DNA of 64,000 nucleotides from JAKPUX01 sp035353815 (GCA_035353815.1 DAOQAG010000019.1:8116-72115); one strand, 5' to 3'. Positions 34,377 to 43,280 are shown, numbered from the stretch's first letter. Numbers and translations are program-made. Notes: generated by a model not told the origin, from the sequence alone.

Positions 34377-35804
34377 TCACTCGCCGGAGGCGCGCACCAC
34401 CTCCGGAATCGTCCGCAGCATGATCTTCAGATCGAGCCAGATCGACCATTCGTCAATGTATTTCAGATCCAGGCGCATCCACTCATTGAAGCGCAGCCGG
34501 TGGCGTCCGCTGATCTGCCAGAGGCAGGTCAGGCCGGGGCGCATGGTGAAGCGCCGGCTCGGCCATTGCTCATACATGTTGTTGACATCGCGTACCGGCA
34601 GCGGCCGCGGGCCGACCAGGCTCATTTCGCCCTTGAGCACATTGATGAGTTGCGGAATCTCATCGATGCTGGTGCGGCGCAGCCAGCGCCCCACCGGGGT
34701 GATGCGCGGATCGGCGGCGATCTTGAAGGCCGCCCCATCCGCTTCATTGAGGTGCTCGAGCTGGGCCTGCAGGGCCTCGGCGCCCTCCACCATGGTGCGG
34801 AATTTGTAGATGCGGAAGCGGCGCCGGTTAAAGCCCACGCGCTGCTGTTTGAAAAAGACCGGGCCCGGCGACGAGCAGGTGATGAGGGTGCTGACGACCA
34901 GGAAAAGCGGCGCCAGCAGCGCCAGGCCGAGGGCCGCCAGGGAAAAATCGATCACGCGCTTGAGGAGCAGATGGGTATAGTGGGCGTGGCCGGCGCTGCG
35001 CAGGGTCAGCATCGGCACGCCATTGAGCTCATAGGCGATGGTATCGGCGGTTTTCAGCTCCATCAGGTCCGAGGGCACGCGGCAGGGGATGCTCTCCTCA
35101 TCACAGAGGCGGGTGATGCGGCGGATCTGGTCGTAATAGGTTTGCACGGGCAGGGCGATAAAGACCTCGTCCACCTCGTGGCGCGCGAGATAATCGGGAA
35201 AGGCGTCGAGGGTACAGAGCCATTTGCCCTGCCAGAGGCGGGTGTTCTGGGGATGGTCATCGACAAAGCCGCGCAGCCGGTAGCCCAGGTCGGCGCGGTA
35301 GAGGACTTTTTGCGCGAGATCGACCGCCTCCGGGCCGCTGCCGACAAAGACGACATCGCGCAGATTGCGGCCGTGGTTGCGCAGAAAAACCAGCCCCGCG
35401 CGCACCAGGCCCCGGCTGGCGACCGCGGTCAGCAAGGCCAGGGGATAAAAGAGGAGAAAAAACTCCTTGCCCGGGGCCGAACCGGTCAGCAGGGCCAGCG
35501 CGGCGGCGGCAAGAGTGCCGAGGGTGACCGCCTTGGCGATGTCGAGCCATTCGCGGGCGCGTTCATCGAGGCGGCGGATTTCATAGAGACCAAAGTGTGC
35601 GAAGAAGCGGTTCCAGGCCAGCAGCAGCGCGGCGAGGGCCAGGCCCTCGGCCGTGGAGAGCGTGGCGGGCGTCCGCAGCAGTTGCCACTCTCCGGTAGTG
35701 AGACGGACCTGCAGCAGGGCCGCGCCCGTGAGGACGCAGAGTAATACCCCAAGGTCTAGGAAGCGCGTTCCTTTCGCCAGCAGCTTTTTCCGCAAGGTGC
35801 CCAT
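34377..35804 (-). CDS. Polyprenyl-phosphate sugar-1-phosphate transferase (exopolysaccharide priming, WbaP/CpsE-like)
   Basis: 475 residues. Four hydrophobic helices (about 15-35, 50-68, 88-105 and 112-130), a Rossmann-like soluble domain (about 145-265, 'VVFVGSGPEAVDLAQKV'), one more membrane helix (about 283-305) and the catalytic bacterial sugar transferase domain to the end. Key motifs are 'KQQRVGFNRRRFRIYKFRTM', 'DPRITPVGRWLRRTSIDEIP', 'GEMSLVGPRPLP' and 'RPGLTCLWQISGR'. The enzyme moves a sugar-1-phosphate from a nucleotide sugar to undecaprenyl phosphate, the first step of exopolysaccharide or O-antigen assembly. No other polysaccharide genes are adjacent. A degenerate NtrC-like gene lies 225 bases upstream on the same strand. 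Confidence 0.92.
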   Translation of the reverse strand: MGTLRKKLLAKGTRFLDLGVLLCVLTGAALLQVRLTTGEWQLLRTPATLSTAEGLALAALLLAWNRFFAHFGLYEIRRLDERAREWLDIAKAVTLGTLAAAALALLTGSAPGKEFFLLFYPLALLTAVASRGLVRAGLVFLRNHGRNLRDVVFVGSGPEAVDLAQKVLYRADLGYRLRGFVDDHPQNTRLWQGKWLCTLDAFPDYLARHEVDEVFIALPVQTYYDQIRRITRLCDEESIPCRVPSDLMELKTADTIAYELNGVPMLTLRSAGHAHYTHLLLKRVIDFSLAALGLALLAPLFLVVSTLITCSSPGPVFFKQQRVGFNRRRFRIYKFRTMVEGAEALQAQLEHLNEADGAAFKIAADPRITPVGRWLRRTSIDEIPQLINVLKGEMSLVGPRPLPVRDVNNMYEQWPSRRFTMRPGLTCLWQISGRHRLRFNEWMRLDLKYIDEWSIWLDLKIMLRTIPEVVRASGE

Positions 35805-36029
35805 ACAAATCCCGTGGTTGAAGAGGATTGGCGAAGATGCTATACTGTTTCAGGCCGGCCAAAAGGCGTGCCCTGCCACGGGAATAGCAATCTGCGTGCC
35901 AGAAGGCAGGAAGAAAAAGGGCGGGAGATTATCTTTGAAAATCAATGAGTTACAGAATTGTAACCGGAGGCTGCCGCTGCATCGGGGCGCACAAATCGTC
36001 CGATTTAGCGACAATGTCATTCTTTTTTT

Positions 36030-37352
36030 CTAGTTGCGGGGCTCGGGTTCTTCCGACTCGCTATAGGCGAGCCCGTATTTTTTCATCTTGTTATAAAGGG
36101 TGCCGCGGCTGATGCCGAGGGCCGTGGCGGTGCGGCTGACATTGCCGTTGTACTTGAGCAGCACCTGGCGGATGACCACCTGCTCGACGTCCTCCAGCTG
36201 GGTAGTGGGTGTGCCGAAGACCATCGACTTTTGTTCCGCGGCCGGCTCGAAGCCGGCGGCCTGGAGGGCGTGCGATTCGATCCCCATGGTGCGGCTCATA
36301 ATGGCCGCGCGCCGCAATATGGTGTTGAGTTCGCGGATGTTCCCCGCCAGGGTGTGGCCGCGCAGCATCGACAGCGCCTCGGGCTGGAGTTCGCGCTCGG
36401 GCAGGTCCAGCTCGGGAGTGATCTGCTGGAGGAGGACCTGGCAAAGGCGCGGCAAGTCGGTCTGGCGCTGCATCAGATTGGGCAGGTGCACCAGGCTGGC
36501 GCCGATGCGGTTGAAGAGATTGGCCGCGCCCTCATCCGGGGCGTCGGTGCTGAGTCCGATGAGGCGGATGCCGGAAGCGGGCTGGATCTGGTTTTGTTCC
36601 TCGATGAAATGCGCGAGGCGGTTTTGCACCGAGACCGGCAGGGCATGACTCTGTTCGAGGAGCAGGGTGGCATCATAGGTCGGGTAGAGCAGACCGCCGC
36701 GGGTGCCGAAGAGCTCGAGGAGGAGATCGCCCGAGGTCTTGTTGGCGCAGGCGACGCGCAGCAGCGGCTGAAAACGGCGCGGGCTCAGGAAGTGGAGGAG
36801 GCGGGCGAAGTAGGTTTTGCCAACCCCCTCTTCGCCGCAAAAGAGGATATGACTCTCCTTGCGCGCGAGTTCGCCGATGGTCTGGAGGATGCGGAGCATC
36901 TCCTCGCCGCTGCCGACGACGGGCCCGAGATCGCGCTCACGGCGCCAGCCGAGGCGCTGGGCGATGCGGAACTGGGGCGAGAGGTCGAGCTGCAGGGCGC
37001 GGTTGAGGGCGAGCGGCACCTCCTCGGGGAGAACCGGCTGGAGCAGGTAGTCGGTGGCGCCGAGGCGGATCGCCTGCATGGCGGAATTGAGGTCCGCGGC
37101 GGCGACGATGGCGATCAGGGGCTTGGTGGGAAAGTGGGCGACAAATTCCTGGATCATCTCGAAATGACGGCGCTCGGCGCTGATGTCGACGATCGCCGCG
37201 TCGAAGGTGGCGATCTGCTGCAGGCAGTAGCGGAACTCCGCCTCGGTGTTGCTGCGCACCACGCGCCCCTCCGCCGCGGCGAGGCTGGTGGCAACGGTGG
37301 TCATGGTCTTTTCATCCGTCGAGAAAACGAAAAACCGTTTCAGATCCGTCAT
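36030..37352 (-). CDS. Degenerate NtrC-family regulator: receiver-like, AAA+ without GAFTGA, Fis-type HTH
   Basis: 440 residues from the ATG at 37352 (AAGGGA upstream; an earlier in-frame start adds 24 unrelated residues). The N-terminal domain resembles a response-regulator receiver: a possible phospho-acceptor Asp56 remains ('AAIVDIS'), but the conserved Lys is Gln ('DYLLQPV') and the switch Thr/Ser position is Ala. The AAA+ domain has a Walker A-like 'GEEGVGKT'. The stretch that should hold GAFTGA is deleted ('LFGTRGGLLYPTYDATLLLEQ') and Walker B 'LFLDE' is 'LLLEQ'. The C-terminus is a normal Fis-type helix-turn-helix ('NVSRTATALGISRGTLYNKM'). It can probably bind DNA but not open sigma-54 promoters. 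Neighbouring genes suggest a link with exopolysaccharide. Confidence 0.85.
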   Translation of the reverse strand: MTDLKRFFVFSTDEKTMTTVATSLAAAEGRVVRSNTEAEFRYCLQQIATFDAAIVDISAERRHFEMIQEFVAHFPTKPLIAIVAAADLNSAMQAIRLGATDYLLQPVLPEEVPLALNRALQLDLSPQFRIAQRLGWRRERDLGPVVGSGEEMLRILQTIGELARKESHILFCGEEGVGKTYFARLLHFLSPRRFQPLLRVACANKTSGDLLLELFGTRGGLLYPTYDATLLLEQSHALPVSVQNRLAHFIEEQNQIQPASGIRLIGLSTDAPDEGAANLFNRIGASLVHLPNLMQRQTDLPRLCQVLLQQITPELDLPERELQPEALSMLRGHTLAGNIRELNTILRRAAIMSRTMGIESHALQAAGFEPAAEQKSMVFGTPTTQLEDVEQVVIRQVLLKYNGNVSRTATALGISRGTLYNKMKKYGLAYSESEEPEPRN

Positions 37353-37542
37353 ATAGAGTCCCTTATGCGAGCCGATCCCCGAGAGAAAAGCATGGTTTAT
37401 GCCGAAAACCCCAGGCAGAAGCAAAAAACATTCCAGAAGCGGAGCCCGCCGTCGCGGCGGGGTTAGTGCTGTAAATTATGGTGATCAGAGCCCCTGGCGT
37501 CCCGGTCTGCGGGCCGCCATCGTATCCTGCAGAAGCACTGTT

Positions 37543-38901
37543 TCATTCTTGACCAGCCGGATCTGCCCCTGCCCCGTCTCTTGTCCGGCGCTGATGATGG
37601 TTCGGCACGCCGCGCAGGAGCCAGGCGCCGGCGGCCATATTCAGGGCCAACGCGGCGATAGCGGCTTTGTACTTGACGGCCGGGCCCCAGGCGGCCAGCG
37701 CCCAGGTGACGCTGCTCCAGATCAGCGGTCCCACCACCGCGGCGACCTTGCCGGAGAGGGCGTAGAGGCCGAAAAACTCGCCCAGCTTTTCGCCGGGGAC
37801 AAGCGAGATCAGCAGCGGCCGCGCCGAGGTCCAGACCGACCCCATGAGCATGCCGATGACGCAGCCGGAGGCCCAGAAGATCAAGCGGCTGCTGGAAAAG
37901 ATCACCACGGCCAGGCTCACGACCCAGAGGATGATCACCCAGCTCAGGGTCTTGCGCGGGCCGAAATGGTCGGTGAGAATGCCACAGAGTGCAGATCCGA
38001 CGATGGCCGAGGGGATGATGACGATAAAGAACTGATTGGCCTCGGCCAGGGTGAAGCCCATGACGGCCTGGGTATAGATCCCCATATAAATGATCACGGT
38101 CTCGATGCTGTCTTCGTAGAGGAGCTTGGCCAGGAGAAAGCGCGGCAGCCCCGGATACTGCCGGGAGTCGACCAGGGCCTTGAAGGTCTTGCGATACGAG
38201 GCCTTGAGGCTCCAGCCATTTCGCTGCGGCAGCGGAGCGTAGGGCTCCTTGACAAAGAGAAAGACCGGAATGGCAAAGAGCAGAAAGACCAGGGCCGTCG
38301 GCACAAAGGCTGCGGTGGTGCCGCCGGCGGTGACGCCCGGAATCCGCAGGCTGTAGAAATGGCCGTCGACGAAAAGTCCGGCCACCGCCAGGCCAATGAT
38401 CGAGCCCATGTAGCCGACGGCGACGCCATAGCCGGAGACGCGGCCGATGGTGTGCGGTGTGCTCACCGCGGGCAGCAGGGCATTATAAAAGACCAGTCCC
38501 CCCTGGTAACTGTAATTGGCGAAAACAAAGACGGCCATGACCAGGGGGATGAGCAGGCTGAGGGTGCTGATCCGGGCTCCCAGCAGCCCCAGCGCCGCCG
38601 TACCGGCGATGCAGATCCCGGTGAAGAGGGCGAGCAGGAGCATCTTGCTGCCGCGCTGGTCCGACCAGTCGCCGAGCACCGGCATGGTCAGCGCCACCAG
38701 GATCATCGAGAACGAATTGGCAAAGGAGACGATAAAGTCGCTCTGGCCGAGATTGAGAATGATCCAGGTGCCAAAATAGAGCGACACGACATTCATCGAA
38801 TAGGCCGTGTTGGCCAGATCGTAAAGAATCCACGAAACCGTGGCGATCATCTTCGGCTTGCGCTGCTCCCCCTGGAGCGGGACAGGCGGCGCCGGGTTCA
38901 C
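37543..38901 (-). CDS. UMF1/Atg22-type major facilitator permease
   Basis: 452 residues, about twelve membrane helices. 'SWILYDLANTAYSMNVVSLYF' near the start and 'YQGGLVFYNALLPAV' are the signatures of the UMF1 (Atg22-like) MFS branch; 'GDWSDQRGSKMLL' is the usual MFS loop 2-3. Yeast Atg22 exports amino acids from the vacuole; bacterial substrates are unknown. Its start overlaps the stop codon of the upstream roadblock gene by four bases (ATGA), so it is the last gene of the phosphoesterase-roadblock-MglA-roadblock operon and is translationally coupled to it. Confidence 0.88.
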   Translation of the reverse strand: MNPAPPVPLQGEQRKPKMIATVSWILYDLANTAYSMNVVSLYFGTWIILNLGQSDFIVSFANSFSMILVALTMPVLGDWSDQRGSKMLLLALFTGICIAGTAALGLLGARISTLSLLIPLVMAVFVFANYSYQGGLVFYNALLPAVSTPHTIGRVSGYGVAVGYMGSIIGLAVAGLFVDGHFYSLRIPGVTAGGTTAAFVPTALVFLLFAIPVFLFVKEPYAPLPQRNGWSLKASYRKTFKALVDSRQYPGLPRFLLAKLLYEDSIETVIIYMGIYTQAVMGFTLAEANQFFIVIIPSAIVGSALCGILTDHFGPRKTLSWVIILWVVSLAVVIFSSSRLIFWASGCVIGMLMGSVWTSARPLLISLVPGEKLGEFFGLYALSGKVAAVVGPLIWSSVTWALAAWGPAVKYKAAIAALALNMAAGAWLLRGVPNHHQRRTRDGAGADPAGQE

Positions 38902-39335
38902 GGGGTGGCCTGCGCTTCGATCAGGCGGCAGAGGCGGTTGGCCAGGGCGCGGTAGCTCCGCTGTGCCGGCACAACCAGGACCAGGAGCGCCGGCTGGCCG
39001 AAGACGGCGAGGTAGCGGAAGACGATGCGCCGGCCTTCGCCATCCTCGATGACCAGCTCCTTGAGCGCGCCGAGGCCGCTCATCTTTTTGACCACCTGTT
39101 TCAGCTTGGCCATCATCACGGCGAATTCGACGGCGTGGTCCTCGCGCAGCAGTCCGGTGCTGGCGACGTGGGAGGCGAGGAGCAGCCCCTCCCGGCTGAA
39201 GAGATAGACCGCATTGAAACCGCCGATCTGAACCGACTCCTGCATTTCGCGCCGGGCTGCTTCATGGAAGGGCAGGGCGGGTTCAGGGCCGATGCGATGG
39301 AGGGCCGAGTGGGCCATTCTCGTCTCTTTATTCAT
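38898..39335 (-). CDS. Roadblock/LC7 domain protein, second copy next to MglA
   Basis: 145 residues with one roadblock/LC7 fold (about residues 25-135): 'GGFNAVYLFSREGLLLASH' is the first strand-helix, then a long central helix and 'RYLAVFGQPALLVLVVPAQ'. Bacterial proteins of this fold (MglB) act as GTPase-activating partners of MglA. It overlaps the MglA gene upstream and the MFS gene downstream by four bases each, so equal production is likely. Sequence similarity to the other roadblock protein of this operon (39907-40419) is weak, so they are not a recent duplication. Confidence 0.82.
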   Translation of the reverse strand: MNKETRMAHSALHRIGPEPALPFHEAARREMQESVQIGGFNAVYLFSREGLLLASHVASTGLLREDHAVEFAVMMAKLKQVVKKMSGLGALKELVIEDGEGRRIVFRYLAVFGQPALLVLVVPAQRSYRALANRLCRLIEAQATP

Positions 39336-39904
39336 AGTCGTTGCAGCAGCAGTTGGATGACGCCGCGCAGGGTTTCGAAGACCGCGATCCCCTGAACAGC
39401 GACGGCCTCGTAGTGGGGCACACCAAGGAAATTGAGGGTCGCTTCCATTGTGGCGACCGGCTCGATATCGGCAAGATCACGTTTGTTGTACTGCAGGACC
39501 CAGGGAAAGTGGGCCAGGGTTTTATCCTGTTGGATCAGCTTCATTTCCAGGTCCATCAGGGTATCGAGATTGTCCTGGCGTCGGGCCGACTGCGAATCGG
39601 CGACGAAAACCACGGCGTCGGCGCCGCGGAGGACAATCTTGCGGCTCGGCGCGTAATAGAGCTGCCCCGGGATGGTGTAGAGATGGAAGCGGGGCTTTTT
39701 GCCCTTGATCGCGCCGAGGGCGAGCTCGAAGAAATCGAAATAGAGGGTGCGTTCTTCCGGCGATTTCAATACCACCAGCCGGCTGCGCAACGCCGGCTCC
39801 AGGTGGGCGTGCAGGTACTCGAGATTGGTGGTCTTGCCGCCCAGGCCGGGACCGTAATAGACGATTTTGAAGACGATCTCTTGCCGGAGCCAGTTGACAT
39901 GCAT
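39332..39904 (-). CDS. mglA: MglA-type small GTPase
   Basis: 190 residues of the bacterial MglA branch of Ras-like GTPases. The P-loop is 'GPGLGGKTTN' (residues 18-27), the switch II region reads 'TIPGQLYYAPSRKIVLRGAD' and the base-recognition motif is 'NKRD' (139-142). MglA sets cell polarity and drives gliding or type IV pili motility in Myxococcus; in other phyla roles are less clear. The gene sits between two roadblock genes (40419-39907 upstream, 39335-38898 downstream), which are the expected MglB-like partners. The start at 39904 lies three bases after the upstream gene's stop codon, so all are in one operon. Confidence 0.93.
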   Translation of the reverse strand: MHVNWLRQEIVFKIVYYGPGLGGKTTNLEYLHAHLEPALRSRLVVLKSPEERTLYFDFFELALGAIKGKKPRFHLYTIPGQLYYAPSRKIVLRGADAVVFVADSQSARRQDNLDTLMDLEMKLIQQDKTLAHFPWVLQYNKRDLADIEPVATMEATLNFLGVPHYEAVAVQGIAVFETLRGVIQLLLQRL

Positions 39905-39906
39905 AC

Positions 39907-40419
39907 TTATCGGGGCCGCAGGCTGCGGTCGAGCTGCCGGGCGAGCAGATCGCGGAACTCGAAATCAAGGAACTGGTGGGTTTGCTCGCTCTCCTGCTTC
40001 AATGACTGAATGAAGCGGCTGATCTTTTCCACGGCATAATGTGCGAGCACCCGGATAATGCCCAGAGCAACCGAATTATCAAAGACGACCATGAGGAAAT
40101 AGTCCGCACCGACAGCGCAGAGATAGAGGCTGCGTTGGGCGCCCTCATGATAGAGAAATTTGAAGCGCGATTCCTGGCCGATGAGGCGCGAGATCTCGGC
40201 GGTGGCGGCAAAGTCGCCGGCGGCCAGGGCGGTGAGCGCTGCGAGATCGAGGGTATCGGCTTCGCCGCGATGGACCACCGGATAGCCGCTCATGTCGGCA
40301 AACAGGGCGAGCCGGGCCTGGGAGCGGCCCAGCAGTTCCTCAAGAATACGGGCGATCTGATGATAGGCGGTCTGGGAGAGGACCACGCGTTTGCCGTTCT
40401 TGCGTTGCTGCATTTCCAT
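39907..40419 (-). CDS. Roadblock/LC7 domain protein, first copy next to MglA
   Basis: 170 residues with one roadblock fold (about 15-125): 'ARLALFADMSGYPVVHRGEAD', 'ALTALAAGDFAATAEISRLI' and 'SLYLCAVGADYFLMVVFDN' match the family, including the central helix. The C-terminus adds about 45 charged, mostly helical residues that could form a coiled coil. It is probably the MglB-like regulator of the MglA encoded directly downstream (2-base gap) and is itself 15 bases downstream of the metallophosphoesterase gene. Confidence 0.85.
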   Translation of the reverse strand: MEMQQRKNGKRVVLSQTAYHQIARILEELLGRSQARLALFADMSGYPVVHRGEADTLDLAALTALAAGDFAATAEISRLIGQESRFKFLYHEGAQRSLYLCAVGADYFLMVVFDNSVALGIIRVLAHYAVEKISRFIQSLKQESEQTHQFLDFEFRDLLARQLDRSLRPR

Positions 40420-40434
40420 ACGTTGAACACTCTC

Positions 40435-41163
40435 TTATTGACCGTGCTGCAGGCGCTGGATGAGGAATTCGGGCAAATGGCGCTCGGCCATCAAGGCCTG
40501 CGTCCGTTCGACCGCGTATTCGACGCGCCTGAATTCCACCACGCCGCTCTCCTGATCCAGCAGGACAAAACCGGCGCGCGGATCGCCGTCACGCGGCTGC
40601 CCGACACTTCCTACATTGATGATGTAGCGAAACTGGTCATTCAGCAAGAGCCTCATCGGGCGGAATGCTGTGATCCGGCCCTCCGGAATGCGCACAAATC
40701 CGCCGGGCATATGGGAGTGGCCGATGAAGCAAAGCGGTTCGGTAAAAGCGGCGAACTGTCTCTCCGCCTCGCGGAGATTGAACAGGTACTCCCAGGCACG
40801 GGGATTTGCGGGCGAAGCATGGACGTAGATAATACCCTCCCGCCGTCCGGCGAGCATATAGCGCTCGAGCACGGCGCGCGTCGCCGCCGTGATGATGCCT
40901 CGGGTCCAGAGCGCCGCTCTCAAGGCGTATTCATTGAAGGAAAAGGGATTGGTCCGCCCCAGCACGGCATCATCGTGATTGCCGAGAATGGCCAGGGCTA
41001 CCCGGTCGTCAAGCTCGGCCACACATTCATCCGGCTGCGGACCGTAGCCTACTGCATCACCCAGGAAAACGATCTCATCACATGATGCGGCATCTATGCT
41101 TCGCAGCACCTGCTCGAGGGCCTCCAGATTTCCATGCACATCCGAAATAATGCCCACGCGCAT
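40435..41163 (-). CDS. Calcineurin-like metallophosphoesterase (YfcE/MJ0936-like)
   Basis: 242 residues from the ATG at 41163 with GAGGAAG upstream. Metal-binding motifs are all present: 'GIISDVHGN', 'FLGDAVGYGPQP', 'LGNHDDAV', 'YVHASPANPR' and 'FIGHSHMPG'. Enzymes of this branch cleave phosphodiesters, including cyclic nucleotides in some cases; the substrate here is unknown. It leads the operon that contains the MglA GTPase, two roadblock proteins and the MFS permease, and a good promoter lies directly upstream. Confidence 0.9.
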   Translation of the reverse strand: MRVGIISDVHGNLEALEQVLRSIDAASCDEIVFLGDAVGYGPQPDECVAELDDRVALAILGNHDDAVLGRTNPFSFNEYALRAALWTRGIITAATRAVLERYMLAGRREGIIYVHASPANPRAWEYLFNLREAERQFAAFTEPLCFIGHSHMPGGFVRIPEGRITAFRPMRLLLNDQFRYIINVGSVGQPRDGDPRAGFVLLDQESGVVEFRRVEYAVERTQALMAERHLPEFLIQRLQHGQ

Positions 41164-41186
41164 AGCACTTCCTCTGCGATATGTAG

Positions 41187-41215
41187 AATATAGCATTTAC
41201 CCGCGCGCGAATCAA
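41187..41215 (-). promoter_or_regulatory. Promoter of the phosphoesterase-MglA operon
   Basis: Minus strand TTGATT (41215-41210), exactly 17 bases, TATATT (41192-41187). The start would fall near 41180, giving a short leader with GAGGAAG before the ATG at 41163. Confidence 0.55.
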
Positions 41216-41297
41216 GCATTATTTGGTTTTTTATTTGCTTCTTTCGGTACGTAGTATTAGATTGAGAGCGTCAATTGTGCTTATGGAGGAGAGCGAT

Positions 41298-41819
41298 ATG
41301 CCACAAGATCTGGCGCACCTGGCGGAGGCGATCCGTATGGCCATCGCCATGGAAAAATCAGGCCGGGCCTTTTATCTGCAGGCCGCAGAGCGCACCGCGC
41401 AAGCCACGGGCAAGGCCATCTTTGCCCGGCTCGCCAAGGAGGAGACCCTGCATCTGCTCACCTTCGAGCGCATGCTCGACGCCGCCGCGGAGCTGGGTCA
41501 GTGGCGGGAATGGCTGCAGGACTTTCCCGGGCACCCGCCACTGCCGGTCTTTGGCGAGAAGGCGCAGGAGTCGATCCGCAAGGCCAGGATCGACGAACTC
41601 CAGGCCCTGCGCGTTGCCATGCAGCAGGAACGCGAGGCCATCGACTATTACGGCCGTGTCGCCGCTGGCACAGAGGATGAGGCGGTGACCGGTATCTTTG
41701 CCTTCGTCCGCGAGCAGGAGGTCTATCACTACGACCTGCTCCAGGCCGAGTACGACTCGATCACCCAAACCGGCTTCTGGTTCGATACCGCGGAATTCCG
41801 GATGGACGGAAAATTCTGA
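41298..41819 (+). CDS. Rubrerythrin/ferritin-like diiron protein
   Basis: 173 residues from the ATG at 41298, with GGAGGAG 6 bases upstream (an upstream in-frame ATG overlaps that site). Four-helix-bundle motifs carry the usual diiron ligands: 'AMEKSGRAFYLQAAE', 'KEETLHLLTFE' (E..H), 'QEREAIDYYGR' and 'REQEVYHYDLL'. There is no C-terminal rubredoxin domain, so it is an erythrin-type protein rather than a full rubrerythrin. Proteins of this kind reduce peroxide or handle iron in anaerobes. It is divergent from the phosphoesterase operon and 29 bases before the acetyltransferase gene. Confidence 0.85.
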   Translation: MPQDLAHLAEAIRMAIAMEKSGRAFYLQAAERTAQATGKAIFARLAKEETLHLLTFERMLDAAAELGQWREWLQDFPGHPPLPVFGEKAQESIRKARIDELQALRVAMQQEREAIDYYGRVAAGTEDEAVTGIFAFVREQEVYHYDLLQAEYDSITQTGFWFDTAEFRMDGKF

Positions 41820-41848
41820 GGCGGTGCGCCGGCTGCATCGAGCATTCC

Positions 41849-42748
41849 ATGAGCACAACTTTTTCCACGCTTCTCAACCCCTGGCAGCATGACGCCGCCG
41901 TGCGTCACTTTCTCGGCCATTTCGGCCTCACCGCCGGCGCGCCGGACTATGCCCAGCTCGAGCGCGTCCTCAGCCATTTCGCCCGGCTGCCCTATGAAAA
42001 CATCAGCAAGATCATCAAGCTCAACCAGCACTTCCTCACCCTCGAGCGGATCCGCCTGCCCGAGGAGGTGATGGAGGGCTATGTGCGCCACAATCTCGGC
42101 GGCACCTGCTTTTCCCTCTCCTATTTTCTCCAGACCATCCTCCTCCACCTCGGCTATACCTCCGGCATCGTCATGGCCGATATGGGCGCGCGCGCCAATG
42201 TGCATTGCGCGCTGATGGTCGCGGTCGAGGGGCGCCGCTTCCTCGTCGATCCCGGCTACCTGCTCACTCGCGCCATGGAATTCCATCCGGAGCGCTCGCG
42301 CCTCTATTCCGGCCTGCATACCGGCGTCGAGGTCCGCTTCGACCACGCCCGCGAGCGCTATGCGCTCTCGACCTTCGACCGGCAGGTCAAAAAGCTGCGC
42401 TATACCTTCCGGGATCGCGTCACGCCGCTGGAGGAGTTCCTGCAGCACTGGCTTGCCTCCTTTTATCAGGGCATGATGCACGGCATCTGCCTGACCCAGC
42501 TGCGCCCCGAAGGGCTGATCTATATGCATGACGATTATCTGCAAATTGCGAATGCGGAAGGCCGGCGCAAGCGCCGTCTCAAGGAGGAGTATCCTCGCGT
42601 GGTCTCCCAGCTCTTCGCCATCGATCCGCAGTGGATCGAGCGCGCCCAGACCGCCCTGGCGGAGAACATGGAGATGGAAAAAGTGCACGGCCTCTATCAG
42701 CCGCGGTCGGTGGCGGCGGAAGAACGGAGTGAGGATGATACCCGCTGA
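41849..42748 (+). CDS. Arylamine N-acetyltransferase family protein
   Basis: 299 residues. The cysteine-protease-like triad of the family is visible: Cys87 in 'HNLGGTCFSLSYFL', His119 in 'ANVHCALMV' and Asp134 in 'RFLVDPGY'. 'FARLPYENISKIIK' matches the N-terminal motif. Classical members acetylate aromatic amines from acetyl-CoA by a ping-pong route; relatives in biosynthetic clusters close amide rings. It follows the ferritin-like gene and overlaps the DUF4416 gene by 14 bases, so the three are probably co-transcribed, though no common pathway is obvious. Confidence 0.85.
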   Translation: MSTTFSTLLNPWQHDAAVRHFLGHFGLTAGAPDYAQLERVLSHFARLPYENISKIIKLNQHFLTLERIRLPEEVMEGYVRHNLGGTCFSLSYFLQTILLHLGYTSGIVMADMGARANVHCALMVAVEGRRFLVDPGYLLTRAMEFHPERSRLYSGLHTGVEVRFDHARERYALSTFDRQVKKLRYTFRDRVTPLEEFLQHWLASFYQGMMHGICLTQLRPEGLIYMHDDYLQIANAEGRRKRRLKEEYPRVVSQLFAIDPQWIERAQTALAENMEMEKVHGLYQPRSVAAEERSEDDTR

Positions 42749-43280
42749 ACCGGTGCCCGTCAAGCTGATCTGCGGCATTCTCTTCAGTGATGCCGCACGG
42801 CTCGAGGCTGCTCTGGAGGCGCTGACCGCGCGCTACGGGGCCGTCGACTATCGCAGCCCCCTCTTCCCTTTTACGATCACCCGCTATTATGATGCGGAGA
42901 TGGGGGGAGCGATCCAGCGGCTCTTCGTCAGCTTTACGCCCCTGATCAGCCCCGGGGCGCTGGCAGAGATCAAGATCGCCTGCAATGCCCTCGAAGCCGA
43001 TCTGGCGGTGGCCGGTCTGCGCAAGGTCAATCTCGATCCCGGTTATATGGATTATGACAAGCTGGTCCTCGCCTCAGCCAAGTATAACGCCCACAAGATC
43101 TATCTCGATCTCGGCATCTATGCCGATCCCACGCTGCGTTATGAAAAGGGGGCCTATCTTCCGGCCCCCTGGGCTTTCCCCGATTTCAAATCCGGCCAGT
43201 ATAACGAGACCTTTTTGCGTATCCGCGCCCGCTACAAGGGGCAGCTGCGCCGCCAGGCGCGAACCTCCAGCCCGCTCTGA
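42735..43280 (+). CDS. DUF4416 family protein; C-terminus encoded by a dispersed repeat copy
   Basis: 181 residues from the ATG at 42735 after GTGAGG. It is full of motifs of DUF4416: 'KLICGILFSD', 'LFPFTITRYYDAEMG', 'KVNLDPGYMDYDKLVLAS', 'KIYLDLGIYADPTL' and 'FPDFKSGQYNETFLRIR'. The molecular function of the family is not known; several such proteins occur in anaerobes. The last eight or nine residues (RQARTSSPL) are encoded by a 24-base repeat, a second copy of which lies 82 bases downstream outside the gene. The normal end of the protein is therefore likely near 'RARYKGQLR'. Confidence 0.8.
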   Translation: MIPAEPVPVKLICGILFSDAARLEAALEALTARYGAVDYRSPLFPFTITRYYDAEMGGAIQRLFVSFTPLISPGALAEIKIACNALEADLAVAGLRKVNLDPGYMDYDKLVLASAKYNAHKIYLDLGIYADPTLRYEKGAYLPAPWAFPDFKSGQYNETFLRIRARYKGQLRRQARTSSPL

